The notes beneath the pieces are model-generated. The model saw only the letters and a list, made by a program, of their open reading frames with translations, had not been told where the DNA came from and did not search any database. Positions 27,361 through 35,357 of a stretch of DNA of 64,000 bases are shown here, in pieces. Positions within the stretch are counted from its first letter, which is position 1; the number at the start of each line of letters is the position of its first letter. Both the position numbers and the translations under genes were made by a program. The stretch is from Tenericutes bacterium HGW-Tenericutes-1 (GTDB taxonomy: Bacteria > Bacillota_I > Bacilli_A > Izemoplasmatales > Hujiaoplasmataceae), in assembly GCA_002839155.1 (NCBI GenBank), contig PGXM01000007.1, positions 1-64,000 of the forward strand. Reading direction: 5' to 3'.

Positions 27361-27840
27361 ATGTTTAAACCAATTTCTATCTCTCCTAATAAAGCAGAGA
27401 ACTTAAGTTATTTCTTACAAAATATTGAAGGTTATATTAGTCAAGAAGAAAATCAATTAACGAATTTATCGAATTTCGCAGCGATTGTGAAATACTTTTT
27501 TGATGATGTCAATTGGGCAGGGTTTTATCTCTATGATGGAACTAAACTCTTTTTAGGTCCGTTTCAAGGATTACCAGCCTGTACAACAATAGCGATTAAT
27601 AAAGGTGTATGCGGTACGGCAGCGAGTTTAAGACAAACGGTTATTGTTCCTGATACGAGGGAATTTCCTGGTCATATTGTTTGCGATGAAGCCTCGTTAT
27701 CGGAAATAGTGATTCCTATTGTCAAAAACGGTGAATTGTTTGGGGTCCTAGATATTGATAGTCCAAGCTTAAATCGGTTCGATAAAATCGATCAAGATTT
27801 CCTTGAAAAAGGTATAGCGGTTTTAATTGACAACCTATAG
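27361..27840 (+). CDS. msrC: Free methionine-(R)-sulfoxide reductase, GAF domain
   Basis: The 159-residue GAF-domain protein of the YtsP/fRMsr family reduces free Met-R-sulfoxide using thioredoxin. The three family cysteines are present: C74 (LPACTTIAIN), C84 (GVCGTAA) and C108 (GHIVCDEASLSEIVIPI). NWAGFYLYD and GVLDIDSP are also typical. The gene is divergent from thiI and directly upstream of rpsD, whose -35 box lies inside its last codons. Confidence 0.93.
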   Translation: MFKPISISPNKAENLSYFLQNIEGYISQEENQLTNLSNFAAIVKYFFDDVNWAGFYLYDGTKLFLGPFQGLPACTTIAINKGVCGTAASLRQTVIVPDTREFPGHIVCDEASLSEIVIPIVKNGELFGVLDIDSPSLNRFDKIDQDFLEKGIAVLIDNL

Positions 27841-27855
27841 CAGTTATTGTATAAT
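27827..27855 (+). promoter_or_regulatory. Perfect-consensus promoter of rpsD
   Basis: TTGACA (27827-27832), 17-bp spacer, TATAAT (27850-27855). The -35 box overlaps the 3' end of msrC. Confidence 0.92.
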
Positions 27856-27869
27856 ATACCGTGCGCATG

Positions 27870-28010
27870 TAATAAAAAGCAGTTGTTATTGACTTTTTCA
27901 TTGCTTGATTGTTCCTACTTGGGTTGGAAGTACCGTTAACTGCTTAACGAGAAACCATTAAAACAATCTTCTAGAAAATATCAAAACTCCTCAAAGTTAC
28001 GCGTAAATAG
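27870..28010 (+). ncRNA. Putative S4-responsive leader RNA of rpsD
   Basis: The transcript from the rpsD promoter has a leader of ~165 nt. AAGCAGTT (27877-27884) pairs perfectly with AACTGCTT (27938-27945) and encloses an internal TTCC/GGAA hairpin. Autoregulation of rpsD by S4 binding to a structured leader is known in Bacillus; the location and long-range pairing fit, but I could not compare with the consensus. Confidence 0.5.
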
Positions 28011-28027
28011 AAAACGGAGGACAATAT

Positions 28028-28627
28028 ATGTCAAGATTCACAGGATCAGAATGGAAAGTATCACGCCGGTTAAATTATTCCATTACCGAAACCGGTAAAG
28101 AACTCAACAAACGCCCATATGCCCCAGGACAACATGGACAAAAACGCTCGAAGTTATCCGAATACGGAACACAACTTCAAGAAAAACAACGCGTTCGTTT
28201 CACTTATGGTGTGAACGAAAAGCAATTCCGCAAAACGTTTAACGAAGCTAAAAAAATGGCTGGTAAACAAGGTGCTAACTTCTTGTTCTTACTTGAAAGC
28301 CGTATTGACAATTTAGTATATCGTGCAGGATTTGCAAGAACTCGTCAACAAGCTCGTCAATTAGTTAACCATGGTCACATCTTATTAGATGGCAAAAAAG
28401 CATCAATTCCATCATTAAGAGTTAAACCAGGACAAGTTATTACCATTAAAGAAACGTCGAAAGATTTACAAATCATTAAAGACGCTTTAGCTTCAGTAGT
28501 TTCAAGACTTGAATTTGTCAGCTATGACGAAAACAAACAAGCTGCTACTTATGTTCGTTTACCTGAAAGAACTGAAATTCTTCCAGAAATTAAAGAAGCA
28601 CTCATCGTCGAACTTTATAACAAATAA
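28028..28627 (+). CDS. rpsD: 30S ribosomal protein S4
   Basis: S4 nucleates assembly of the 30S body by binding 16S rRNA. The 199-residue product has the N-terminal domain (KEKQRVRFTYGVNEKQFRKTF) and the S4 RNA-binding fold (RIDNLVYRAGFARTRQQARQLVNHGHI). It has no N-terminal zinc-binding cysteines, so it is the C-minus form. GGAGG precedes the ATG by 7 nt. It is transcribed alone, as in most Firmicutes, from a consensus promoter with a structured leader, and ends at a strong terminator. Confidence 0.97.
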   Translation: MSRFTGSEWKVSRRLNYSITETGKELNKRPYAPGQHGQKRSKLSEYGTQLQEKQRVRFTYGVNEKQFRKTFNEAKKMAGKQGANFLFLLESRIDNLVYRAGFARTRQQARQLVNHGHILLDGKKASIPSLRVKPGQVITIKETSKDLQIIKDALASVVSRLEFVSYDENKQAATYVRLPERTEILPEIKEALIVELYNK

Positions 28628-28635
28628 GATTAAAG

Positions 28636-28660
28636 CCCATTCATTTGAATGGGTTTTTAT
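28636..28660 (+). terminator. Terminator of rpsD
   Basis: Stem CCCATTCA (28636-28643) / TGAATGGG (28646-28653), followed by TTTTTATTTTTTT. Confidence 0.93.
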
Positions 28661-28721
28661 TTTTTTCATCATATTGTCCCCAATAAATCAATAAATAGGG
28701 TAAAATATACTTGGTGATTCT

Positions 28722-30593
28722 ATGCGATTTAAAACCTTGAAAATATCAGATCAAGAACTCTATGAAACGTTTAAAGCCTCTTGCCCCTTGTGTCAAGATT
28801 ATTTAGGCAGCGAACTCAACTTTCAAAACTTAATGACATGGAAAGTGACCGATCAAATCGAGTATGCAATTATCGATGAAAAAACGATGGTCATCAAAGG
28901 AAAAAACCGAGGAATTCCTTATTTTTTTGCACCTATGGCGAAGACATCTAGTGATTTCATTGAAGCAATTCAAATCATGGAAAAATGTGCCGTTGAGCAT
29001 AATGTCCCGTTTTTAATTAAGGGGTTAAGTGAAGAAATGGTAGATCTCATTTTAAAAAGCGGATTAAAATACCGGATGGATGAAGAAAGAGATTACGCGG
29101 AATATCTTTACTCAAGCGAAAGTTTAAGAACATTAACTGGCAAAAAATATAACAAAAAAAGAAATCTCTTAAATCAATTTATGAAAAACGATAACTATAT
29201 TTATAAATCCTATGAAAAAAGCGATGAACCTTTAATTAAAGATTTGCTTTATCGATGGGAAAGCAAAAAAAGTCATGCATTTGAACATAAAGCTATTTTT
29301 GATGCTTTAGAAAATCTTAAAGTCTTAAATTTATTTTGTGATTTAATTGTAATTGATGGTGTGGCTCATGCATTTTCAATCGGGACAAAGTCTAATAAAA
29401 TGGGTTTAGTCCTGTTTGAAAAAGCCGATACGACTTATACGGGTATCTATCAAGCGATGAACTATCTCTTCGCAAACAAACATTTTTATGATGTAGAACT
29501 AGTTAACAGGCAAGAAGATTTAGGCATTCTTGAGCTTAGAAAGGCAAAGATGTCTTATCATCCCATTGGATTTGTCAAAAAATACTCGCTCATGAGAAAT
29601 CACTTAACAATGGATGAAGTCAAGGAACTGAAAGACCTTTATCAAGAAGCATTTAACGATTCAGAAGGTTACTTAAATTATTTTTTCAGTCAAAAATACC
29701 GTGCAGAAAATGTTATTTTCATCAAGGAATCAAAGAAAATTGTTTCTGCGCTTCATTTAGTTAAAAAATCTTTGAAAATTGATGATATCACTTATCCACT
29801 CCCTTTCGTAGTCGCAGCGGCGACATTGAAAAGTCATCAAAATCAAGGGTACATGAAACGCGTTTTAAAACAATCCCTTACCGAACTCTATAACCGGAAA
29901 TATCCGCTTTGTGCTTTAGCACCTTTTGATGAATCATTTTATCAACCTTTTGGCTTTGAGACAATCATCAGGACCAACCAAATAACAATCCCTTTAGATA
30001 CCCTTAATTCTTTTCAAAAACGCAACGCAACCCGTGAAGATATCGATACATTGATCAATATTTATTCATCCTACACAAAAGACAAGACAATTTATATCGA
30101 TCGTAAGATTAGTGATTGGGAAGCATTGTTTAATGAAGTGTCCTCCGATGACGGATTGATTGTCATCTTATCCAAAAATAATGAAGATATTGGCTACTAC
30201 ACCCTCTTTAAAGAAAACATTGAAGAATTTTGCCTACTCGATAACTCAACACTCCCTAACGAAATTGAGTTCAATCAAGGTCTTATTGAACAAATCAATC
30301 AAACAGAAGGCGTTAGCCGCCTAATGATTCGCATTGTGGATACTAAACGATTCTTAGAACGTTATCCATTTAGTGAGAACATCACTGATAAATTTCGCAT
30401 TAGAATACAAGATGATTTTTTTGAGGGCAACGATGTCACGATTGAACTATCAATCAACCAAGGCAATGTGTCGATTCGTGATATAGAAGTTTATGATACC
30501 CTTATTTCTGTCACTGAATTAACTAGGTGGGCATTTATTCTTGGAAAATATCCTTTTACATTACCAAATGCGGCGATTTTCGACCGTTACTAA
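28722..30593 (+). CDS. Two-domain protein: DUF2156 (LPG-synthase-like) plus Eis-like GNAT
   Basis: This is a 623-residue cytosolic fusion. Residues 1 to ~290 match the DUF2156 / phosphatidylglycerol lysyltransferase C-terminal fold (PF09924), with KYNKKRNLLNQF, YRWESKKSH and FEKADTTYTGIYQAMNYLFAN. Residues ~293-623 form an Eis-like GNAT: LPFVVAAATLKSHQNQGYMKRVLKQSL (acetyl-CoA loop) and LCALAPFDESFYQPFGFE, followed by a second, weaker GNAT-like half and a short C-terminal part. Both halves use related acyltransferase folds, so it may aminoacylate or acetylate a lipid or amine. It has no transmembrane segments, so it is not a full MprF. GGTGAT precedes the ATG. Confidence 0.82.
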   Translation: MRFKTLKISDQELYETFKASCPLCQDYLGSELNFQNLMTWKVTDQIEYAIIDEKTMVIKGKNRGIPYFFAPMAKTSSDFIEAIQIMEKCAVEHNVPFLIKGLSEEMVDLILKSGLKYRMDEERDYAEYLYSSESLRTLTGKKYNKKRNLLNQFMKNDNYIYKSYEKSDEPLIKDLLYRWESKKSHAFEHKAIFDALENLKVLNLFCDLIVIDGVAHAFSIGTKSNKMGLVLFEKADTTYTGIYQAMNYLFANKHFYDVELVNRQEDLGILELRKAKMSYHPIGFVKKYSLMRNHLTMDEVKELKDLYQEAFNDSEGYLNYFFSQKYRAENVIFIKESKKIVSALHLVKKSLKIDDITYPLPFVVAAATLKSHQNQGYMKRVLKQSLTELYNRKYPLCALAPFDESFYQPFGFETIIRTNQITIPLDTLNSFQKRNATREDIDTLINIYSSYTKDKTIYIDRKISDWEALFNEVSSDDGLIVILSKNNEDIGYYTLFKENIEEFCLLDNSTLPNEIEFNQGLIEQINQTEGVSRLMIRIVDTKRFLERYPFSENITDKFRIRIQDDFFEGNDVTIELSINQGNVSIRDIEVYDTLISVTELTRWAFILGKYPFTLPNAAIFDRY

Positions 30594-30616
30594 AGACCCT
30601 TTTGGGTCTTTTTTTT
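30592..30616 (+). terminator. Terminator of the DUF2156-GNAT gene
   Basis: Stem AAAGACCC (30592-30599) / GGGTCTTT (30604-30611), TTTT loop, then a T-run. It overlaps the stop codon and converges on the tpiA terminator. Confidence 0.92.
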
Positions 30617-30644
30617 ATAAAAAAAGAACCGACAATGTCGGTTC
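30617..30644 (-). terminator. Terminator of the pgk-HPr-tpiA unit
   Basis: Stem GAACCGACA (30626-30634) / TGTCGGTTC (30636-30644), followed on the minus strand by a T-run (A-rich 30619-30625). It ends 8 bases from the tpiA stop codon. Confidence 0.9.
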
Positions 30645-30651
30645 AAATCGT

Positions 30652-31413
30652 TTATTTACGTTTTAAAGCAGCGTTTGCCATATAGACAAATTGATCAGGA
30701 TCCAGTGAAGCTCCACCAATTAAAGCACCATCGATGTTTTCTTTAGATAAAAGTTCATCGATATTCTTCGGATTGACAGATCCACCATATTGAATTCTAA
30801 CCACTTGAGAAACCGCTTCAGAATATAATTCTTTAATGACAGAACGAATATATCCGCACGCTTCATCAGCGACATCAGCGGTCGCTGTTTTTCCAGTGCC
30901 AATGGCCCAAACAGGTTCATAAGCGATGACAATTTTCTTCATGTCTTTTTCGCTGATGCCTGCGAAAGCTTTCGTCACTTGACGGTGTAATACTTCATGG
31001 GTTGTATTGTTTTCGCGCTCTTCTAAGAGTTCACCTACACAAACAATGGGAATTAGTTGATTTCTTAAAGCAGCGACGACTTTTTGATTGACTAGTTCAT
31101 CGGTTTCATAAAAATATTTTCGTCTTTCAGAATGTCCGATAACGACATAATCAATGTTATAACTTTGGAGGAGCGGTCCGGAAAGTTCTCCCGTATATGC
31201 ACCTTCATCAGCGAAATGAATGTTTTGTGCGCCAATTCTTAAATTTTCACCTTGACGTTTGACAAGGCATCGGAATAAGGGAGCTTGAGCTAAGATGACG
31301 GTGTCTACTTCTTTAATCGAAGGCATCAAAGGCGATACCTGTAAAATGAAGTATAACGCTTCATCTCTGGTTTTAAACATCTTCCAGTTCCCAGCAATTA
31401 TAGGTTTTCTCAT
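30652..31413 (-). CDS. tpiA: Triosephosphate isomerase
   Basis: TpiA interconverts dihydroxyacetone phosphate and glyceraldehyde-3-phosphate. The 253-residue product has the expected N-terminus AGNWKMFKT (catalytic Lys), VIGHSERRKYF (catalytic His), AYEPVWAIGTGK (catalytic Glu and the mobile loop) and the phosphate-binding YGGSVNP and GALIGGASL. AAGGAG precedes the ATG. It is the last gene after pgk and the HPr-like gene. Confidence 0.98.
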   Translation of the reverse strand: MRKPIIAGNWKMFKTRDEALYFILQVSPLMPSIKEVDTVILAQAPLFRCLVKRQGENLRIGAQNIHFADEGAYTGELSGPLLQSYNIDYVVIGHSERRKYFYETDELVNQKVVAALRNQLIPIVCVGELLEERENNTTHEVLHRQVTKAFAGISEKDMKKIVIAYEPVWAIGTGKTATADVADEACGYIRSVIKELYSEAVSQVVRIQYGGSVNPKNIDELLSKENIDGALIGGASLDPDQFVYMANAALKRK

Positions 31414-31422
31414 GATGACTCC

Positions 31423-31668
31423 TTAGCTTAAAATCTTTTCAATATCAGCAATTGCTTTTTCAGCTTTATCGCCGATTGCGATGAGTTTTACGTTTTCACC
31501 TGCAGGAACCGCAAGGCTCATCAATCCTAAAATTGATTTTGCGTCGATTGTAACATTGGCGTATACTAAACGAATATCAACATCGTATTTACTCGCAGTT
31601 TGAACCATTTTCGCCGCTATTTGTGCATGAAGACCGGCTGTACTTTTAATCGTAATGACTTTTTCCAT
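31423..31668 (-). CDS. HPr-family protein with altered active-site neighbours
   Basis: This 81-residue HPr fold protein has the phosphorylatable His14 in TAGLHAQIAAK and the regulatory Ser region DAKSILGLMSL. However, the residues right after the histidine are Gln16 and Ile17 instead of the usual Arg and Pro of the HARPA motif. Arg17 of canonical HPr is important for phosphotransfer, so this protein may be a poor PTS carrier or have a regulatory job. It lies between pgk and tpiA with GAGAGGAG before the ATG; no Enzyme I or EII gene is in the window. I leave out ptsH because canonical function is uncertain. Confidence 0.88.
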   Translation of the reverse strand: MEKVITIKSTAGLHAQIAAKMVQTASKYDVDIRLVYANVTIDAKSILGLMSLAVPAGENVKLIAIGDKAEKAIADIEKILS

Positions 31669-31745
31669 TCAAATTCTCCTCTCAAAAATTACATCTGCGG
31701 TTGGATTTCTATCCAGCGCATTAAACATCAAAATATGATTGAAAC

Positions 31746-32969
31746 TTATTCGCCGCAACCGCAGTTACCGCCGCAGCACTCTGCGTCATCAAGTGATTCA
31801 ACACCGGGTAGTAATTTTCCTTCTAAGTATTCTAAAGACGCTCCGCCACCTGTAGAAATATGGGTAAATTTTTCAGCGTATCCCATTTGAATCGCAGCGG
31901 CTGCTGAGTCGCCACCACCGATGATTGTTTTAGCGTCTTTCATATTGGCTAAGATTTCACATATAGCTTTAGTCCCTTTGGCGAAGTTTTCAAATTCGAA
32001 GACGCCAAGCGGTCCGTTCCAAACAACAGTTTTAGCCCCTTTTAATTCTTTTTTGAAAAGATCGATGGTTTTTGGTCCAACATCTAAGCCTTCTTCATCA
32101 TCTTTAATACCTTTATAATCCGTGGTACGGAAAGGCGTATCGTTCTTAAATTCTTTGGTTACGACAACGTCGATTGGTAAAACGATTTTCCCATTAGCTT
32201 TTTGAAGGAGTTGTGTTGCAAGTTCAACTTTATCTAATTCGCAAATAGACTTACCTATATTATATCCTAATGCTTTCATGAAGGTATATGCCATACCGCC
32301 ACCAATTAAGATTTTATCAGCTTTTTGAAGCAAGTTTTCGATAACACCGATTTTATCGGAGACTTTCGCTCCTCCTAAAATCGCTACGAAAGGACGAACA
32401 GGATTATCAACGCTACCGCCGATAAAACGTAGTTCTTTTTCCATTAAGAAACCAGCGACCGCGGGTAGATGAGCTGCGATTCCAGCGTTAGAGGCATGGG
32501 CACGGTGTGCCGTACCAAAAGCATCGTTGACTAAAACATCGCCTAAACTTGCCCAATACATGCCAAGTTCTGGATTGTTTTTTGATTCTTTTTTACCTTC
32601 AACGTCTTCAAAACGGGTGTTTTCAAACATCAAAACTTCTCCGACTTTCATCTCGTCGATGGCTTTTTCTAAGACTTCTCCGCGGGTCACCGGAATAAAA
32701 GTAACTTTTTGACCCAATAATTCAGAGAGTCTTTTTGCGACTGGCGCAAGCGATGACTTTGCCATGTCTTCTTTGGATTCTACTCTTCCTAGATGAGAAA
32801 ATAAAATCGCTTTACCTTTTTCTTCTATGACATACTTGATGGTTGGTAAGGCTTGAACGATACGGTTATCGTCAGTAATGACACCATCTTTCATGGGTAC
32901 GTTGAAGTCAACACGGACTAAAACGCGTTTACCAGTGAGTACGACATCTTCTAATGATTTCTTATTCAT
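31746..32969 (-). CDS. pgk: Phosphoglycerate kinase with a Cys-rich C-terminal tail
   Basis: Pgk makes ATP and 3-phosphoglycerate from 1,3-bisphosphoglycerate. The protein has [17 protein letters not shown], the ATP-site [11 protein letters not shown] and the final [13 protein letters not shown]. The canonical end of the family ([18 protein letters not shown]) is at about residue 393. After it comes a tail with four Cys and several Gly (residues ~398-407), absent from ordinary Pgk and resembling a small metal-binding tail. AGGAGG precedes the ATG. It is the first gene of the pgk-HPr-tpiA unit. Confidence 0.97.
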   Translation of the reverse strand: MNKKSLEDVVLTGKRVLVRVDFNVPMKDGVITDDNRIVQALPTIKYVIEEKGKAILFSHLGRVESKEDMAKSSLAPVAKRLSELLGQKVTFIPVTRGEVLEKAIDEMKVGEVLMFENTRFEDVEGKKESKNNPELGMYWASLGDVLVNDAFGTAHRAHASNAGIAAHLPAVAGFLMEKELRFIGGSVDNPVRPFVAILGGAKVSDKIGVIENLLQKADKILIGGGMAYTFMKALGYNIGKSICELDKVELATQLLQKANGKIVLPIDVVVTKEFKNDTPFRTTDYKGIKDDEEGLDVGPKTIDLFKKELKGAKTVVWNGPLGVFEFENFAKGTKAICEILANMKDAKTIIGGGDSAAAAIQMGYAEKFTHISTGGGASLEYLEGKLLPGVESLDDAECCGGNCGCGE

Positions 32970-33004
32970 ATGTAACCTCCTAAATAGTGGGTTTGACCAA
33001 GATT

Positions 33005-33010
33005 ATTATA
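33005..33010 (-). promoter_or_regulatory. Probable -10 box of the pgk promoter
   Basis: TATAAT on the minus strand, 36 bases before pgk. The matching -35 is weak (TGGCAT at a spacing of 17), so only the -10 is clear. Confidence 0.5.
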
Positions 33011-33055
33011 CTATTGATTGATAAAAAATGCCACAGTAATGTAATGCAAAAACCA

Positions 33056-33487
33056 TCATGTAAACACTTTCTTATTTTTAGTGTTTGATTCAAGCGATTC
33101 TAAGATTACTTTTGAGAGGTCTAGTTGTCTTTTAGTCGTGTGAATCGAGTCAAAATTGACGGATACACCGCTTTTAAAGAATATTGTGGTCTCATTATGC
33201 CGATTGGGCAATAGTTTCGCTATAGCGAAATAATTGATTAAGAACGGGGTTTTTGACCGGATGGTTCTTAATTGTAAAAACAGCATATTTGAGTTGATAT
33301 AAAGCGGTAGTTTGTGGCGACAATTCAGTAGTTTTTGGGTCGTGCGCAAGGTTGTTTCTACAGATCTTAAGGCATGATTTGACCATAAATTTAATAATCC
33401 CATTAAAGAAGAATCCACCTTGAAAATCAATCCGTCTTCACATATTTCTAACAACCCATTGTTGTCACGCACGATATATTCTATCAT
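33056..33487 (-). CDS. ComK-like competence transcription factor homologue
   Basis: The 143-residue protein resembles the ComK family (PF06338). The core CRHKLPLYINSNMLFLQLRT...SKTPFLINYFAI matches, in order and spacing, the family core of Bacillus ComK (HKPPIMVD...FLFPT...WISHVHV), followed by the strand ETTIFFKSGVSVNF. It is shorter than B. subtilis ComK (192 residues), lacking most of the C-terminal part. ComK activates DNA-uptake genes; none of these is in the window. The ribosome site is GGTGAT. An extended -10 (TGATATAGT) lies just upstream. It sits between the msmK terminator and pgk. Confidence 0.72.
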   Translation of the reverse strand: MIEYIVRDNNGLLEICEDGLIFKVDSSLMGLLNLWSNHALRSVETTLRTTQKLLNCRHKLPLYINSNMLFLQLRTIRSKTPFLINYFAIAKLLPNRHNETTIFFKSGVSVNFDSIHTTKRQLDLSKVILESLESNTKNKKVFT

Positions 33488-33540
33488 ATAATCACCGATA
33501 ACACTATATCAAAAAAATAGAGAAATGGATTTGAAAAAGA

Positions 33541-33567
33541 AAAAAAAGCCACCTTTTGAAAGGTGGC
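33541..33567 (-). terminator. Terminator of the msmK-type ATPase gene
   Basis: Stem AGCCACCTTT (33546-33555) / AAAGGTGGCT (33558-33567), T-rich on the minus strand beyond 33546. Confidence 0.92.
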
Positions 33568-33575
33568 TAATGAAA

Positions 33576-34709
33576 TTATTGAGCTACGTCGACTTTAACC
33601 GGTGTGCCTTTAACGATTCTTTGTTCGTTATCAACATCGAAGAAATGACATTTATTCATATTGAAGGCCAAATTAATTTTGTCACCGATATGAACATCAC
33701 TTCTTGCGTTAACTTTCGCAATGATGTTGGTATTGCCAACGGAGATATGGATGTTCGTTTCAGCACCGAGTAATTCAGCGACATCAACAGTTAATTCAGC
33801 TTTGGAATCTTTGTAAGTTTCTAAAGCGACTAATTCATCATGAATATCTTCTGGACGAATACCTAAAACGATTTGACGGTTTAAGTAGTCTTTTTCTTTT
33901 AATAATGCAAATTTTGGTTCTGGAACTTTGAATTTTAAGTTTTCACAGTAGAAAAGACCATCTGAATGTACTTCACCGTATAAGAAATTCATAGCTGGTG
34001 TACCAATAAATCCAGCGACGAACATATTATTTGGATTGTCATAAATTTCTTTAGGAGCACCGATTTGTTGGATGCGTCCGTCTTTCATAACAACGATTCT
34101 CGTAGCCATGGTCATAGCTTCAATTTGGTCATGGGTAACGTAAATGGTCGTCGTTCCTAATCTTTCATGAAGTTTGATTAATTCAGCTCTCATCGCAACA
34201 CGGAGTTTAGCGTCTAGGTTTGAGAGAGGTTCGTCCATTAAGAATACTTTCGCATCACGAACGATGGCACGGCCTAAAGCAACACGTTGTCTTTGTCCGC
34301 CGGATAAAGCTTTTGGTTTTCTGTCTAAGTAACCGGTCAAGCCTAAAATATCAGCGGCGTTTTTAACGCGACGTTCAATTTCGTCTTTTGGCATTTTTCT
34401 GAGTTTTAATCCGAAAGCCATGTTATCGTAAACTGACATGTGTGGGTATAAAGCGTACGATTGGAAAACCATCGCGATGTTTCTATCTTTTGGAGCGACG
34501 TCATTGACCATGACGTCATCAATGTAAAGTTCACCAGCTGTAATTTCTTCAAGACCTGCGACCATACGTAGGGTGGTTGATTTACCGCAACCTGACGGTC
34601 CAACGAAAACGATAAATTCTTTGTCTTTGACTTCTAAAGCGAAGTCGAATACGGCTTGAACACCGTTGTCATAAATCTTGTCTAAGTGTTTAAAAGATAA
34701 TGTTGCCAT
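33576..34709 (-). CDS. msmK: Sugar ABC transporter ATPase (MsmK/MalK/UgpC type)
   Basis: This 377-residue ATPase energises CUT1-family sugar importers. Walker A GPSGCGKST is at 37-45, the Q-loop at Q83, signature LSGGQ at 135-139 and Walker B FLMDE at 156-160. A regulatory OB/TOBE domain of ~130 residues forms the C-terminus. The ATG at 34709 has AGGAGG 8 nt upstream; a longer in-frame reading to 34787 passes through the promoter and is rejected. It is transcribed alone from a promoter at 34745-34773. It is the only CUT1-type ATPase in the window, while two permease pairs downstream (36818-38805 and 43352-45214) have none, so it probably serves both, as MsmK does in streptococci (inference). 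Confidence 0.92.
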   Translation of the reverse strand: MATLSFKHLDKIYDNGVQAVFDFALEVKDKEFIVFVGPSGCGKSTTLRMVAGLEEITAGELYIDDVMVNDVAPKDRNIAMVFQSYALYPHMSVYDNMAFGLKLRKMPKDEIERRVKNAADILGLTGYLDRKPKALSGGQRQRVALGRAIVRDAKVFLMDEPLSNLDAKLRVAMRAELIKLHERLGTTTIYVTHDQIEAMTMATRIVVMKDGRIQQIGAPKEIYDNPNNMFVAGFIGTPAMNFLYGEVHSDGLFYCENLKFKVPEPKFALLKEKDYLNRQIVLGIRPEDIHDELVALETYKDSKAELTVDVAELLGAETNIHISVGNTNIIAKVNARSDVHIGDKINLAFNMNKCHFFDVDNEQRIVKGTPVKVDVAQ

Positions 34710-34744
34710 GTGATACCTCCTGATTAATTTTTTATTCATAACAT

Positions 34745-34773
34745 AGTATAAGGGTGAAGCCTTGTTTTGCCAA
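34745..34773 (-). promoter_or_regulatory. Promoter of msmK with overlapping inverted repeat
   Basis: Minus strand: TTGGCA (34768-34773), 17-bp spacer, TATACT (34745-34750). TTGCC...GGCAA (34767-34779) forms a short inverted repeat over the -35 box. Confidence 0.7.
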
Positions 34774-34790
34774 TGGGCAAGTTGCACAAA

Positions 34791-35336
34791 CTAGACTCTA
34801 AACAGTAAATAAATGGCTAACGCGCCCTGAAAAGACTTAATATCAATTTCTGTCTTCATCATAAAATGATCAAGACGGTAATTGAGCGTATTTCGGTGCA
34901 TGAAAAGCCGTTTAGCGGCTTGCGATGCATTTTGATTTTCTTTGATAAATCCTAAGACGGTATCGATGGTTTCTAAACCAACGAGTTCAGTATAATAGGT
35001 TTTAAGACTCGCTTTTATATCTTGGTGTTTTAAGAAAACGATCTCTGGAATCAATTGTTCAATTTGATAAACCCCAGAACTGAGTTTTTCTAAACTCGGT
35101 AAAATAACGTCAATGGGAAAATGAATGGAACTTGGTACAATAAAGGCCGTAAAGTCATGGTATAACTCTTGAATGGCGAGTTCTCTTAATTCTTGCAAAT
35201 TGATTTCGTCTTCATCGATTTTTAGTTTAAGAAGCGATTGATTTCTTTCAAGGATTGAAATACTGGGATAAATAGACAAAAACGCGACCATGGATTCAAA
35301 GTCTGCGTTTTTTAAATAAAGATAAATGGTTTTCAT
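34791..35336 (-). CDS. PucR-type helix-turn-helix regulator, short form
   Basis: This 181-residue protein ends with a PucR-type HTH (HTH_30): VLGFIKENQNASQAAKRLFMHRNTLNYRLDHF (residues ~125-157), matching the family pattern SxxAxxLfxHRNTLxYRL. The N-terminal 120 residues do not look like a GAF or the usual PucR sensory domain and may bind an effector or partner. It follows the DUF4956 gene by 21 bases and precedes msmK by ~80. GGAGG precedes the ATG. Possible targets are msmK or the VTC-DUF4956 operon in which it lies; neither is shown. Confidence 0.82.
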   Translation of the reverse strand: MKTIYLYLKNADFESMVAFLSIYPSISILERNQSLLKLKIDEDEINLQELRELAIQELYHDFTAFIVPSSIHFPIDVILPSLEKLSSGVYQIEQLIPEIVFLKHQDIKASLKTYYTELVGLETIDTVLGFIKENQNASQAAKRLFMHRNTLNYRLDHFMMKTEIDIKSFQGALAIYLLFRV

Positions 35337-35357
35337 AGAGCTACACCTCCAAAATAA

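Noticed and set aside
31746-31800. Selenocysteine or frameshift explanation for the Cys-rich Pgk tail
   Set aside because: The codons are plain cysteine codons in frame to a normal stop.
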